NCBI GenBank assembly: GCA_022925895.1
Contig: JAKSYS010000331.1
Coordinates: 1-64,000 of the forward strand
Length of the DNA stretch: 64,000 nucleotides
From: Fragilaria crotonensis
Taxonomy: Eukaryota; Bacillariophyta; Fragilariophyceae; Fragilariales; Fragilariaceae
Reading direction: 5' to 3'
In this document: positions 43,006-52,527 of the stretch, in pieces
Numbering within the stretch: position 1 is the first letter of the stretch
How the letters are laid out: each line of letters opens with the position of its first letter
The notes under the pieces: generated by a model
What the model saw: only the letters and a program-made list of their open reading frames with translations
Told to the model about the DNA's origin: nothing
Databases searched by the model: none
Position numbers and translations under genes: made by a program

Positions 43006-44286
43006 TCATTCAAAAGCACCCAGTTCATCGTCAATATCGTCTGGCATTCTGAGCGTCGTGGTCGTCACGGACGGAGGTTGCAATCTTTTCTTCGCTGTTT
43101 CCAAGGATGGTAATGGTTCGCTTTGCAGTAGCTCCGTCACTCGATCCCACACGCTTGTCAACATTCTGGGCGCTCTCAGTATTCCCACAATTACGGCCTC
43201 CATAGCGCCCAGAATCGAGTCCCGGTTGATTTCCATCGGGCGATTGTCTTCCAGAGTTTTGAGAATTCCGCGCAATCGTTCCCGTTCTTCCTCTGAAAGA
43301 CGCTGAAACGCTCGGATGGCTTCTTGCTCCGCATCTCCCAGTGGTCCTGGTAAGGCGGCATCCTTGGGACGGAGCGGTCGTTTCATTTGTGAAAGTTCCT
43401 TTTCTTTTGCACGTCTTTGTTCTGCCTTGAAAATCTCAAAGACCGCGGCCTCCACTTCACCCAGTGGCCCTGGAACATCCATAGGCCGGACCGACGAACC
43501 TCGCTGTTGGGATTGCTCGTAGCGCAAGGTCTCAGCATTAGTAAGATCCTTCAAGGCCTTGTAAAGTCTGTGTTCCGCATCTCCCAAGGGTCCCCTCTGA
43601 GCCTCGTCCATATCCTTCGGTCTGAGGATTCCCATCGATTTCCGGAGACGTTCGGAATCCCTAATCGCATTAAAAAACTGCACCACAGTCGATTCGATAT
43701 CTGCCAGTGGCCCTCCGTGTCCACCATCCACTTCCATGGGCCGCACCAGCACTCCATTCTGATCAAAAATAAGTTGCGCTCTCCGTCCTTCTTCTTCAAT
43801 AACTCCTTTCAACCACGACACCGCGGAATCCTCCGCCCTTCCCAGAGGCCCCACGAATTGTTGCGGCGCATCCATGGGACGATAGTATCCGGGAGACGGA
43901 TCGCCGCGCATGCGAGCCAAGGATGCTTCCAAGAGCCGATCGGCCGTCATGGCCTTGAAGACCCCCGAACGCCACTTGTAATCTTCGAGCGAGAGTTCCG
44001 CCAAGTGGCGGATGAATTCGCGACAAATGTCGCCCAAATTGCGGGGTTTGTAGATATTACTATTCGTAGTAGCAGAAGGAGTACTGCTGGAAGACGTTGG
44101 GGTGTCGTCATCGTCGTCGTTGGCGGCTGTCATGTGTCGTTGTTGACATTGTTTTCGCTTGTGATCTTCTTGACATTGTAACGGTCGTTTGTTTGACGGA
44201 CCAGGAGCAGCTATGAAACACTCCCCGGGGCCAAGAAGTGCCATCACTGCGACAAGGTACACAACGCGCTTTGACCTTGTTGCCAT
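43006..44286 (-). CDS. Plastid-targeted protein with six RPMD/GPLG repeats
   Basis: 426 residues from ATG 44286. The start is a signal peptide (VVYLVAVMALLGPGEC) ending at F-I-A-A-P, which fits the ASAF-type cleavage site of diatom plastid presequences with the required Phe at residue 24. After a low-complexity linker come six units, each opening RPMD, RPME or RPKD at residues 136, 182, 222, 267, 306 and 349. In the first five units GPLG or GPLA plus A/E-rich sequence follows 5-12 residues later, then a charged helix; unit length is 39-46. The last unit has ILGAME instead of GPLG. No enzyme domain is visible. The protein probably lies in the plastid stroma or thylakoid lumen. I do not recognise the repeat family. 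Confidence 0.8.
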   Translation of the reverse strand: MATRSKRVVYLVAVMALLGPGECFIAAPGPSNKRPLQCQEDHKRKQCQQRHMTAANDDDDDTPTSSSSTPSATTNSNIYKPRNLGDICREFIRHLAELSLEDYKWRSGVFKAMTADRLLEASLARMRGDPSPGYYRPMDAPQQFVGPLGRAEDSAVSWLKGVIEEEGRRAQLIFDQNGVLVRPMEVDGGHGGPLADIESTVVQFFNAIRDSERLRKSMGILRPKDMDEAQRGPLGDAEHRLYKALKDLTNAETLRYEQSQQRGSSVRPMDVPGPLGEVEAAVFEIFKAEQRRAKEKELSQMKRPLRPKDAALPGPLGDAEQEAIRAFQRLSEEERERLRGILKTLEDNRPMEINRDSILGAMEAVIVGILRAPRMLTSVWDRVTELLQSEPLPSLETAKKRLQPPSVTTTTLRMPDDIDDELGAFE

Positions 44287-44903
44287 TGTGGAGTGATGCC
44301 GTGTATCTTGCACTTGTATGATGAAAGAAGTGATGATATGTATCACGTAATCCTTGATGCTTGCAGTTTGTTCATTTTGTGCCTCGTGTCTCGTGTCGCG
44401 TGTCTCGTGTTCTTTTCCACGGGCTCGGTGGTCGGTGTCGCTCGGTGCCCATGCAAAATGCAAACATTGCGTCTGCAATCCGGGTCAGGCGTCACGTGTC
44501 ACGTGACGTGGTACTAATACCAGGTGCTCCTAAGAGAAATTCTGTACTGTACATGGTACTCAGTACCTTGTCCAGCAGCGTATTTGTATTTGTACGTGCT
44601 CCGGAGTATGACATTCACATTCAGAATTCGACATGACGACGTACTCCAGTAGAACATACGATACTGCTACCACCTCAACGCGATGAGGTCGGAGCTGTTC
44701 TTGTTGCGGGGGTCAAACAATACGTCATGCACGCAGCATGTCTGAGCCGAATTCGATAAATGCATATGGTTCCCATGTTCATCGCCTGTAAACAACCTGC
44801 TGCAACAGTAGCATGAAAGCCGGTACAGTAGTGCCACATGGCAGGAAATGGCACCTCGTAAAACCTGAACTACGACGAGTAGAAACCTCTAAATCCTAAT
44901 GGA
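44287..44903. other. Intergenic, no gene seen
   Basis: Upstream of the plastid repeat protein and downstream of the dehydrogenase-cupin gene. An open frame extends the plastid gene upstream to 44478 but would bury its signal peptide. CGTGTCTCGTGT-like microrepeats at 44385-44415. Confidence 0.4.
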
Positions 44904-46666
44904 TTATCTCCACTCTGCAATGTAAACTTCATAGGTGTCCTCTCCCACATTCGATTGCGTCAAATCAGTTACCGGTTCATGCCACGCCACATCCCCCAAC
45001 TGGCTGGATGTCGTCCAACGGACTCCCGCCCCACCGCCGCCTCCAATCGACTTCTGCACCATGCTCGGTATTACAACAACTGTCAAATGGAAAAATGCGT
45101 ACGTGGTAGTCACACTCTCTCCCGGTGCCAACACCAACCGATACACCCGGCACTTATCTCGCGTCTTGATACACTCGTGGAACTGTGCCAGTAGCGGAAT
45201 GGCAGCCGTCACCGGTGGTTGCCGCAACACTTCCGCGTCGATGCAGAGCATTTCGACCGACGACGTATTCGTAATCTTATGAACCAATGGTGGTCCCTCC
45301 GTCTTGTGTAGGCCCATTCGAACTTCGCCAAATCCCATACAATCGCATTGAGGATCGCGGCCCTGAACGTGATTCACCACACTCAGGCCGTTGTCGTCAT
45401 TCACGAGGAAAAAGTACAAACTGTCTTCGGCATGCCGATGCGCCAACGTTGTATCGTTGGGCGGAAATGAGACTCGAAGAACGCGAACATATTCATTGGA
45501 AAGGACTATCTTGTGCCGCGGCTCGGAACCGACCTCGACAATCTCGTCAAGCGTGCCGTCTGCCATCCTCCAATACTCACCAACTTGGGATCCCTCCTTC
45601 TTCGATGAGCTCGATCCTACAGGAACACCGGTTATACTCTCGTACACCTTGACTACTTGAGAGTCATCGCTCCGACTCAATCCTAATCCTTGACCACAAA
45701 TGAATTGCTGTAGGGCCGCAGATGCCACAGGTATCGGTGATTGTAACGCCTTGGCTTCCAGTAGACAATATCCAGATCCTTTACAAAAATTTCAAGTGCA
45801 CTCATGACTGGCACTCCATCGCCTCCTCGTTCCTCAGTCGCAAGCATCCGCGCTCCTCGATCTTGAAACATCCAACTCGCACCTGCCGCACCATTCACGA
45901 TTTCGTACATTTGATGCGGATCCAGTCCGGCCTTGGCTGCCAACGCCAACGCCTCGGCTGCTGCACAAATGTGAACTCCAGCCAACAACTGGTGCACCAT
46001 TTTGGCAGTCGACGCCATTCCGACGCCACCTTTCTTACTAGTACCGGTAGTCTTAATGACGTGAATGTGGCGGGCCAGCGCTTGGAGGATGGGCCAGACG
46101 GCGTCGTGGATGTATTGTTGCGGCTTGTTGTTGTTGTCGTCGTCTTTAGTCGTAGTACCAGTAGTAGCATTACCAACATCGGCGTCGTCGTGGCGTTGCT
46201 TAGAGGAAACCATGAGCGTCAAATCACCAGCACGAGCTCGAACGGGGCCGCCGCTAATCGGACAGTCCACAAAGTGGATGGATGCCGCTTGGAAGCGGGC
46301 TTCCGCGTGTCTGGCCCATGTCGGAGTCACGGTTGAACACAAAATGACGAAACTATCGGCGGAGAGGAGGTGGAGCAAGTTCTTGTCATCATTGGATCCG
46401 AAGCAAACTTGCTCGCATTGTGATTCATTCACCAGCACTAGCAAGACGACGTTGGTATCCGCCGATATGGCCTCCTCCAAACATGTTGGAGGGTGTGCCA
46501 TTGTTGGAGCTTTGTTAACCTCCTTGGCCTCCTCAAACAAAGCCTCTACGAGTTCCGTTGCTCGATCGTATCCGACCAGTTGGGCTACAGCATCGGAGGC
46601 GAGCAAGGCACGGGCCATGCCTCCGCCCATGGCCCCAATGCCGACAACAGTCACGTGGAATGACAT
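44904..46666 (-). CDS. Beta-hydroxyacid dehydrogenase fused to a cupin domain, frame-broken
   Basis: ATG 46666. The dehydrogenase part has a Rossmann loop VGIGAMGGGMARALL, FVDCPISGGPVRARAGDLTL (substrate region), STAKMVHQLLAGVHICAAAEAL (catalytic Lys) and FVKDLDIV, as in 3-hydroxyisobutyrate and L-threonate dehydrogenases. The frame breaks near 45760-45764, and one added base would give DIVLLEAKALQSPIPVASAA. The other frame continues with SDDSQVVKVYESITGV, the natural dehydrogenase end, and then enters a cupin: RVLRVSFPPNDTTLAHRHAEDSLYFFL (metal-binding HRH) and GGVRW-like strands to EVYIAEWR. Thus one NAD(P)-dependent enzyme carries a carboxyl cupin. Alternatively there are two overlapping genes, but the second frame lacks its own dehydrogenase start. 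Confidence 0.78.
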
Positions 46667-47135
46667 GCTTTTTAAATGATGAGCCGAACTTGCTCAAGTC
46701 TCCGTCTTCGATGACGACAAATCATGCATCACCATGTTGTCAGAAGATTCAACTCTATGTACTAGCGCAAACTCATCGTACGCAGTACCTGTCCTGTACG
46801 ACAGTATGCATAGTACAGGCAAGACCGAATACCGGCATACCCCCACAAAACGAGACCAGTTTCATACGTCATCGTTCCCTTTTACTACTATGATACCACG
46901 GGATTCGATTCCCATTTATCGTGCCCGCTACGCGCCTTTGGGAACGGACTGGAATCACACGACTTGCCTTATCTGCTATCTACACCTGTAAATCACAGTA
47001 TTGTAACTAATAAGTATCAGAACTCTTCTGTTTCCCAGGTAGCTCTTAAGATCTCATTCAATTTAAAGTTCTTTCTTCGACCTTTATGAGTCTACATGTC
47101 TCATAAAATATAAACCTCAAAAAAAATTGCGCATC
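46667..47135. promoter_or_regulatory. Intergenic region of a divergent pair
   Basis: About 470 bases between the dehydrogenase-cupin gene (leftward) and the first small membrane protein (rightward). No gene or specific site recognised. Confidence 0.35.
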
Positions 47136-47494
47136 ATGGCACCAAAAGTCGACAACAGCATGAATGTGAATCTTCAGGACATCAAAAGGAGATCCCCGAT
47201 GACGACGACCCCACACGTCCCAGAGCTCGCCTCGAAGCGCCAGGTCCGTGGCGCGGCATGGGCCGGTGGAATTGCCGGTCTATGCGTTGGCGGTCCGATT
47301 GGAGCCATTCTCTTGTGCTGGGGAGGAATGCATTTGGCGAAAAAGAATGATGGCGATGCAGGGGATTTCTGCAGAAAAGCTGGTGACTTTACATTTCGTA
47401 TGGAGATTCCATCAAGAGAGAGTGGAAGGAGGCTCATCCAAAGCACAGCGAAGCCCAAGTACAAGTGCAAGGGGAAGCAAAGCATCTCAGTTGA
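47136..47494 (+). CDS. Small glycine-rich membrane protein, paralogue 1 (frame-broken)
   Basis: ATG 47136 (MAPKVDN). A single glycine-rich hydrophobic segment (GAAWAGGIAGLCVGGPIGAILLCWGG) is followed by HLAKKNDGDAGDFCRKAGDF. Compared with the paralogue at 48015, one T in TTT at 47394-47396 is extra. Without it the protein continues as HSYGDSIKREWKEAHPKHSE and stops at 47494, matching HRIGGAIKKEWKEARSK; with it the frame runs to 47504 with unrelated sequence. Function unknown; the glycine-zipper-like helix suggests a membrane-inserting or oligomerising protein. Confidence 0.65.
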
Positions 47495-48014
47495 AAGAAT
47501 GTAGGACAACGTACCCAGGGATAACCTTACTCGCACTCAACTCTAAGAACATCGTTAAATTGGACAACACATCTTATCATTCTCTCTAGCTAGCACGTTC
47601 TAATAGACAGGCAATGGAGTTTGCATATATGTTCAATAAAATCCAGCATAGCAACCTATGTTCACACCGTCGACAGAATATAATAAGCATGGAACACTTA
47701 CAGACTTACAGTGGCGTGCGTGGACATCGGACTACCGTTGCAGTGTTGGAGTACGATACACAGTACTACTACCAGGTAATAGTTGTGCCACGCCTGGACC
47801 GCGGGACTCAGTCATTTTGCCGTACTGTATCGTATGTAGGCAGTACAGTCGGTTTTCGACGAACATAGGCGAATGGCACGACTTCAGAATCGATGTTTTG
47901 GCGGGAACCAAATCACAACAGTGAGTTCTCGTTTTAGGTTTTACATGCATCTCATTCAAATCATAAAACCAAAGAAGGAAAAACCATTCAGACTGTCGAG
48001 TATATTGATTGATC
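47495..48014. other. Intergenic spacer between paralogues
   Basis: About 520 bases between the two small membrane protein genes. Short frames at 47614-47924 show no domain; they contain GTAC-rich sequence. Probably the promoter of the second copy. Confidence 0.35.
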
Positions 48015-48371
48015 ATGGCACAGAAAACTGACCAAGACTACGAATCGAAAACTATCAAAGAACCCCTTCTTCCAGACGGTACTGTATTGGAAGCCATTGA
48101 AGCTGTCGAACTTGCGTCGAAGCAACAGGTTTACGGTGCCGCTTGGGCCGGCGGCATAACCGGCCTATTGATTGCAGGTCCTATTGGAGCCGTTCTGCTG
48201 GGCTGGGGAGGAGTTCATTTGGCGAAAAAGAATGCTGGTGATGCCGGAGACTTCTGCAGAAAGGTGGGAGATTTCATGCATCGGATCGGAGGTGCCATAA
48301 AGAAAGAATGGAAGGAGGCTCGTTCGAAGAACAGCGGCGATGACGACTTACAGCCGAAGGAGCTTAGTTGA
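48015..48371 (+). CDS. Small glycine-rich membrane protein, paralogue 2
   Basis: 118 residues, intact, ATG 48015 (MAQKTDQDY). An acidic start is followed by VYGAAWAGGITGLLIAGPIG and AVLLGWGGVHLAKK, a Gly-rich helix or hairpin with GxxxG-type spacing, then the strongly conserved DAGDFCRKVGDFMHRIGG and a basic tail. It arose by tandem duplication with 47136-47494. Identity is highest across the membrane part and the DAGDFCRK segment. No known family recognised. Confidence 0.75.
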   Translation: MAQKTDQDYESKTIKEPLLPDGTVLEAIEAVELASKQQVYGAAWAGGITGLLIAGPIGAVLLGWGGVHLAKKNAGDAGDFCRKVGDFMHRIGGAIKKEWKEARSKNSGDDDLQPKELS

Positions 48372-48581
48372 AGGCATGTAAAAATCCACAACCTACTAAG
48401 CATACGAGTTACTTGCAAGAGCTCATGGTTCTATAGTACCTGGCAGGAATTTGATAAATTCTAATTGTGTAAAGGGTAAAGGTACCTTCATATATCAGAG
48501 GCCGTCTAACTTGAATTGAACAAGAACGCCTCATAAAAGCTTTGCGCAGCATCAAACGTGCGATTCAGGATGTCTCCGTCC

Positions 48582-50089
48582 TCAGACTTTTGTATCCCAG
48601 ATAAGCGGATATCCTTTTTCGAGCAATGCCTGCTTCAAGCGCTTCGCGTGCTCCGGTCCATTAAGTTCAACGACGCACTTGACCTGCACTTGATCCACAC
48701 TCTGGTACAGCCATGCGCGTTCGTGATAGATATCCTTGATACTGGCACCCTCATCAGCCAGGAGAGCCGTTAATCGGGATATTCCACCAGGTCTATCCGA
48801 CACGGTGGCATAAAAATTGCAAAGACGGTTGTCGGCAGACAAACCGCGGTCCAGAACACGACCAAGAACAGTCGTGTCAATGTTACCTCCGCATAGCGGC
48901 ACCACAATATTCTTACCCTTCATGTCCGGGCGATCAAGTTTACCACCTGGAAGAAGAGCGGCTAGACCGGATGCTCCACCACCCTCGACAACCATCTTTT
49001 CTTGTTCGATCAGTCTCAGTACGGCCAATGAGATCTCCTTCTCAGTACAAGTAACACATTCATCAACGTAGTGACGAGCAACTTCAAATGCATGAGGTCC
49101 GACCATCGGCACTGCCAAACCGTCCGCCAATGTTGGAGTCATCGGAACTTGGACAGGCTTTCCTGCCTTCAGAGCACCGATGTAGGAAGCACAAAACTCG
49201 GGCTCAACCCCAATGACCTATAACGAGGACAAGCGGTTGTGAGGGTGTCATGTAAGCATTTCAAGTGTCAGCCTGTCGGTTCAAACACAGTTTCCCAGCT
49301 TACCCTCGCTTCTGGCTTCAATGTCTTGACACTGCAAGCAATGCCAGCAATAAGACCAGCTCCTCCGACTGGAACAACGACAATATCGACGTTCGGAACG
49401 TCATCGATCAACTCAATTCCAATCGTACCTGCCCCCGCAATAATTGGAGGGTCGTCGTACCCATTGACGTACGTCAAGCCCTCTGACTGAACAAGAGTCT
49501 CGGCGTACGTTTTTGCTTCTCCTATGTGCATACCTTCAATAATGATACGCGCGCCGAATTTACGGCACTTGTCTACCTTGGCGAGGGGCGCCACGGTGGG
49601 CATTACAACAGTCACAGGAATGCCCAACTCCCTTCCGTGGTACGCCAGAGCAAGTGCATGGTTTCCAGCGGACGCCGCAATGACACCTCGTTGCGCTGAG
49701 GCTGGGTCTCTGTTCTTGAGTTTTAAAATAGCATTGCGGGCTCCTCGCTCCTTGAAAGATCCTGTGAACTGCCGAAATTCCGGTTTGAGGTAAATGTTTG
49801 CGCCAATGATTTCCGACAGAAAGACAGATTTTTCGCACTTGGTCCGCACCACACCGTCGCGAATGGCAACGTGAGCACGGGAGATGTCGGCAAAGGTGAC
49901 GGGAAGATTATCCCGGATGATACGGTCACGCTCGCGTTCGTCAACAGCAGGTGAAGGAACAACAGCTTCGTTGTCTGCTTTGCTACTGTCGTCATGGGCG
50001 GAGAAAGAGCGAGTCGCATTCGGAAGCACGTTGGAGCGTCTCCGAGCTACAACTGCGGCGCTGCGACGGACAAGTACGGTCGTGAACAT
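48582..50089 (-). CDS. Threonine dehydratase with ACT-like domain, one intron
   Basis: Exons 49304-50089 and 48582-49217 give 473 residues. The first 45 residues are Arg/Ser/Ala-rich and look like a mitochondrial or plastid presequence. The PLP-binding Lys lies in FTGSFKERGARNA (K113), with SAGNHALALAYHG and a phosphate-binding PVGGAGLIAGIA, as in fold-type II threonine/serine dehydratases. The carboxyl part (NFYATVSDRPGGISRLTALL...) is an ACT-like domain usual in the biodegradative/mammalian-type enzymes. The reaction is L-threonine to 2-oxobutyrate and ammonia. The intron (86 nt, GTAAGC...TATAG) joins PEAR to VIGVEPEF exactly as in homologues. Confidence 0.9.
49218..49303 (-). other. Intron of the threonine dehydratase gene
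   Basis: 86 nt read on the minus strand, donor GTAAGC and acceptor TATAG; removal keeps frame and restores EARVIGVEPEF. Confidence 0.9.
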
Positions 50090-50704
50090 GGTGTACAGTC
50101 AAACAATGGATCAGAAACAAGGTCAGTATAGAATGATCCTTGCTATGAGATCTATGGGTGATCTTCAATATATCTTCTGTTCTGTTTCGTGTGTTGCGCT
50201 GAAATGTCAACTTTGTTTCCGCTTCGATGACGTCTGTCAGGAAGGCAACGTCATCATTACGCAACGCCTTCTCAATCCTTATCCTTCGAGAGGTTGACGA
50301 AGAAAAAATGCTATTCATACAGCGTATGATATGTACATATACGGGAGTACTCCGAGTACTTGCGTAGTAGTACATGTACTGCATTACGGTAGCACTTGGT
50401 ACAAGTACTGCCGTACTGCAGACTACTCGCAACTCGCAATTCGTTCGTACAGTAGGATTATGTGAACGAATTGAACGCGTACGAGTGTACGAGTACTGCA
50501 ATAACTCCGACTACTGTAGTACCCTTCTACCGTACGCCAACTTCGTGGAGACCGCTTCAACAATGCATTATGCGCCGCATCATGAATTCGTAGTAGGTAA
50601 ATGATGCTGTAATCTGTAATAAGGAATTCCTGGGTGGACAATAGGTGGCAAAGCGCTGAGGATGGTCAAGAAAGGAAATGCTCAGATGTGTGATGTGTGT
50701 TTTA
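50090..50704. other. Intergenic, no gene seen
   Basis: Between the threonine dehydratase start and the aldolase stop. Dense GTAC/GTACTCCGAGTAC palindromes at 50340-50530; no gene recognised. Confidence 0.4.
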
Positions 50705-51903
50705 CTATTGAAGGTGTGAGTACGCCCTCTTGGTACCTGCTGAAGCGTGTCCATGGTGGTCACCATCGCCAGGTTTCCAATTCCATTCTCCTTTCGCTGC
50801 TGCGCTTGCAATTTTCAATTCTTCCAAGTACAGATTACTCATTGCTTTTAGCTGCAATTCTCCCCGGCACAATTCTAAAAGCGGAAGCTGAAGGGCTTGA
50901 CTCCAGCTGAAACTTAAATTCCAGGGTACCTTGCCCTTCGCCCTATTAATGGCACTCAGTCTGGCAGCTGCTTGCTCTAAAGGTTGACCTCCCGAAAGAT
51001 AATTAGCACCCTTCATAGCCACTGGAAAGCTCTGTTCCAGAACATAGATATTGGCCGCAGCAATTTCCTCGACTGAGTAGAACGTTGGACAGTCACGACC
51101 TGGATTTATCATATTGGGCTTCAAGGTGCATCCTGCCAAATGCACACCATGGTCCATCATGGCCTTGAAGAGCTCAGAATGAACTCGACAGCTAACTTCA
51201 ACGGCATCTGCCAACGAATGCGTCCCCTTCAGACTCACATCTGGCTCTACAATAGGCATTAGACCTTCACTTTGACAGATCAAGGCGTACCGAGCGAGGT
51301 CGTGCATGTTCGACCGGATGGCCAGAGCAGTGGGCCGTCCTGCATCCATGTCGATGACAAGAGGAGATCGCCATTTGGCAAAACGAGCACCGGCCTTGTA
51401 GTACTCCTGGCATCGGAGGGCAAGCGAATCGAGGCCTTGCATGACAGTGTCACCGTTGCACCCCGGTAGGTTGTAGACCTGTGCAGCACGATAATGAGGA
51501 GTTATGACGAGGAATTGTTAAGCGAAAAACGCCTGCAGTGTACGCCTACCTTCAAATGAGGTTTCACTCCTGGAACGATGCCCTTCTCTGTCAAGAGTTC
51601 CGGAAACAACTTTCCGCTAGCGTCCGACTTTTGGTACAAAGTCTCGGGGTCCAGAATTGCGGCACAGAGGTATTCTTCGCACCCGGGAGCCTCAAAGAGC
51701 ATCTGCCGATACTTTCTGCGATTCTCTTCCTCGTTTTTGATCCCCACAGCTTCGAAGCGTTCTCCAATTGTACCAGGGCCTTCATCGCAAGCTGTGATGC
51801 CTTTTCCAGGAGTCGCTATTGCAAGTGCAGTTTTCTCCAAGGCGACCTTTTGCTCATGCGTGAGGAAGCTCTTCCCAAAGGAGAATCCAGATGGAGGCGG
51901 CAT
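50705..51903 (-). CDS. Class I fructose-bisphosphate aldolase, one intron
   Basis: Exons 51550-51903 and 50705-51478 give 375 residues, close to the family length. GITACDEGPGTIGERF aligns with the GILAADES..T...R segment. WRSPLVID and ALAIRSNMHDLARYALICQ precede MPIVEPDVSLKG, and the Schiff-base Lys is in GCTLKPNMINPG at about residue 236. It ends in AYSHLQ rather than the AYTY-type tail common in animals. The enzyme splits fructose 1,6-bisphosphate in glycolysis. No presequence is seen, so a cytosolic place is likely, although diatoms keep several aldolases in different compartments (family knowledge). The intron is the shortest here (71 nt). Confidence 0.92.
51479..51549 (-). other. Intron of the aldolase gene
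   Basis: 71 nt on the minus strand, donor GTAGGC, acceptor CACAG; splicing joins KPHLK to VYNLPGCNGD in frame. Confidence 0.88.
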
Positions 51904-52527
51904 GGTTCAGCAATAATCATAAAGAGGCAACAACCGCTAAGTGTGAGGCTTGCATTTTGCATTGTCAACGACAGGCAGTTCGCACTTTTGTCGGCAGTCG
52001 GCGGTCGGACACATCACTTACGACTATCGGCCGAATGCGCTGATGTGCGAACTGTAGTACTTAGTACTTGTACCGATACTACTCCAAGCTCGGAGTACAA
52101 GTACCAGGTACCAGGTACCAGGTATCGTACTAGTACAAGGTACAAGAACCTACGCATACTTGTGCTAGTCGACGAGAACAAAATTGCATACTCCTATGAT
52201 ATGTCATATGCATAGTGTATGTAACGTAGAACGTAGACTACTGGTACTGGTAGTCGTAGCTCGTAACTGATACATGGTACCGGTATAGCGTCCAGCGGTC
52301 CAGTGTCCAGTGGACCGTAGACACTGTATGTTCGTTTGTCTTCTTGCTTTCTTGAGCAATCCATGCGAAACGGGCGTTCTGGATAAGCGGCAATGCGAAC
52401 CTTCAAAACCAAAATGCGAAGGTTGCTCGTTCTCAGTTCGCATGTCTCGTGCCTCACAAATACGACTAGTAAACATCAAGTAGAAAAAAAATCGATCAAC
52501 ACGAAATAGAGGTCACGCGAAATCACG
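51904..52527. promoter_or_regulatory. Shared intergenic region of divergent genes
   Basis: About 620 bases between the aldolase (leftward) and CoA-transferase (rightward). It contains a GGTACCA microrepeat at 52100-52122 and GTAC palindromes. No defined promoter element identified. Confidence 0.4.

Noticed and set aside
44287-44478. Upstream extension of the plastid repeat protein
   Set aside because: It would place about 64 charged residues before the signal peptide, preventing plastid targeting.
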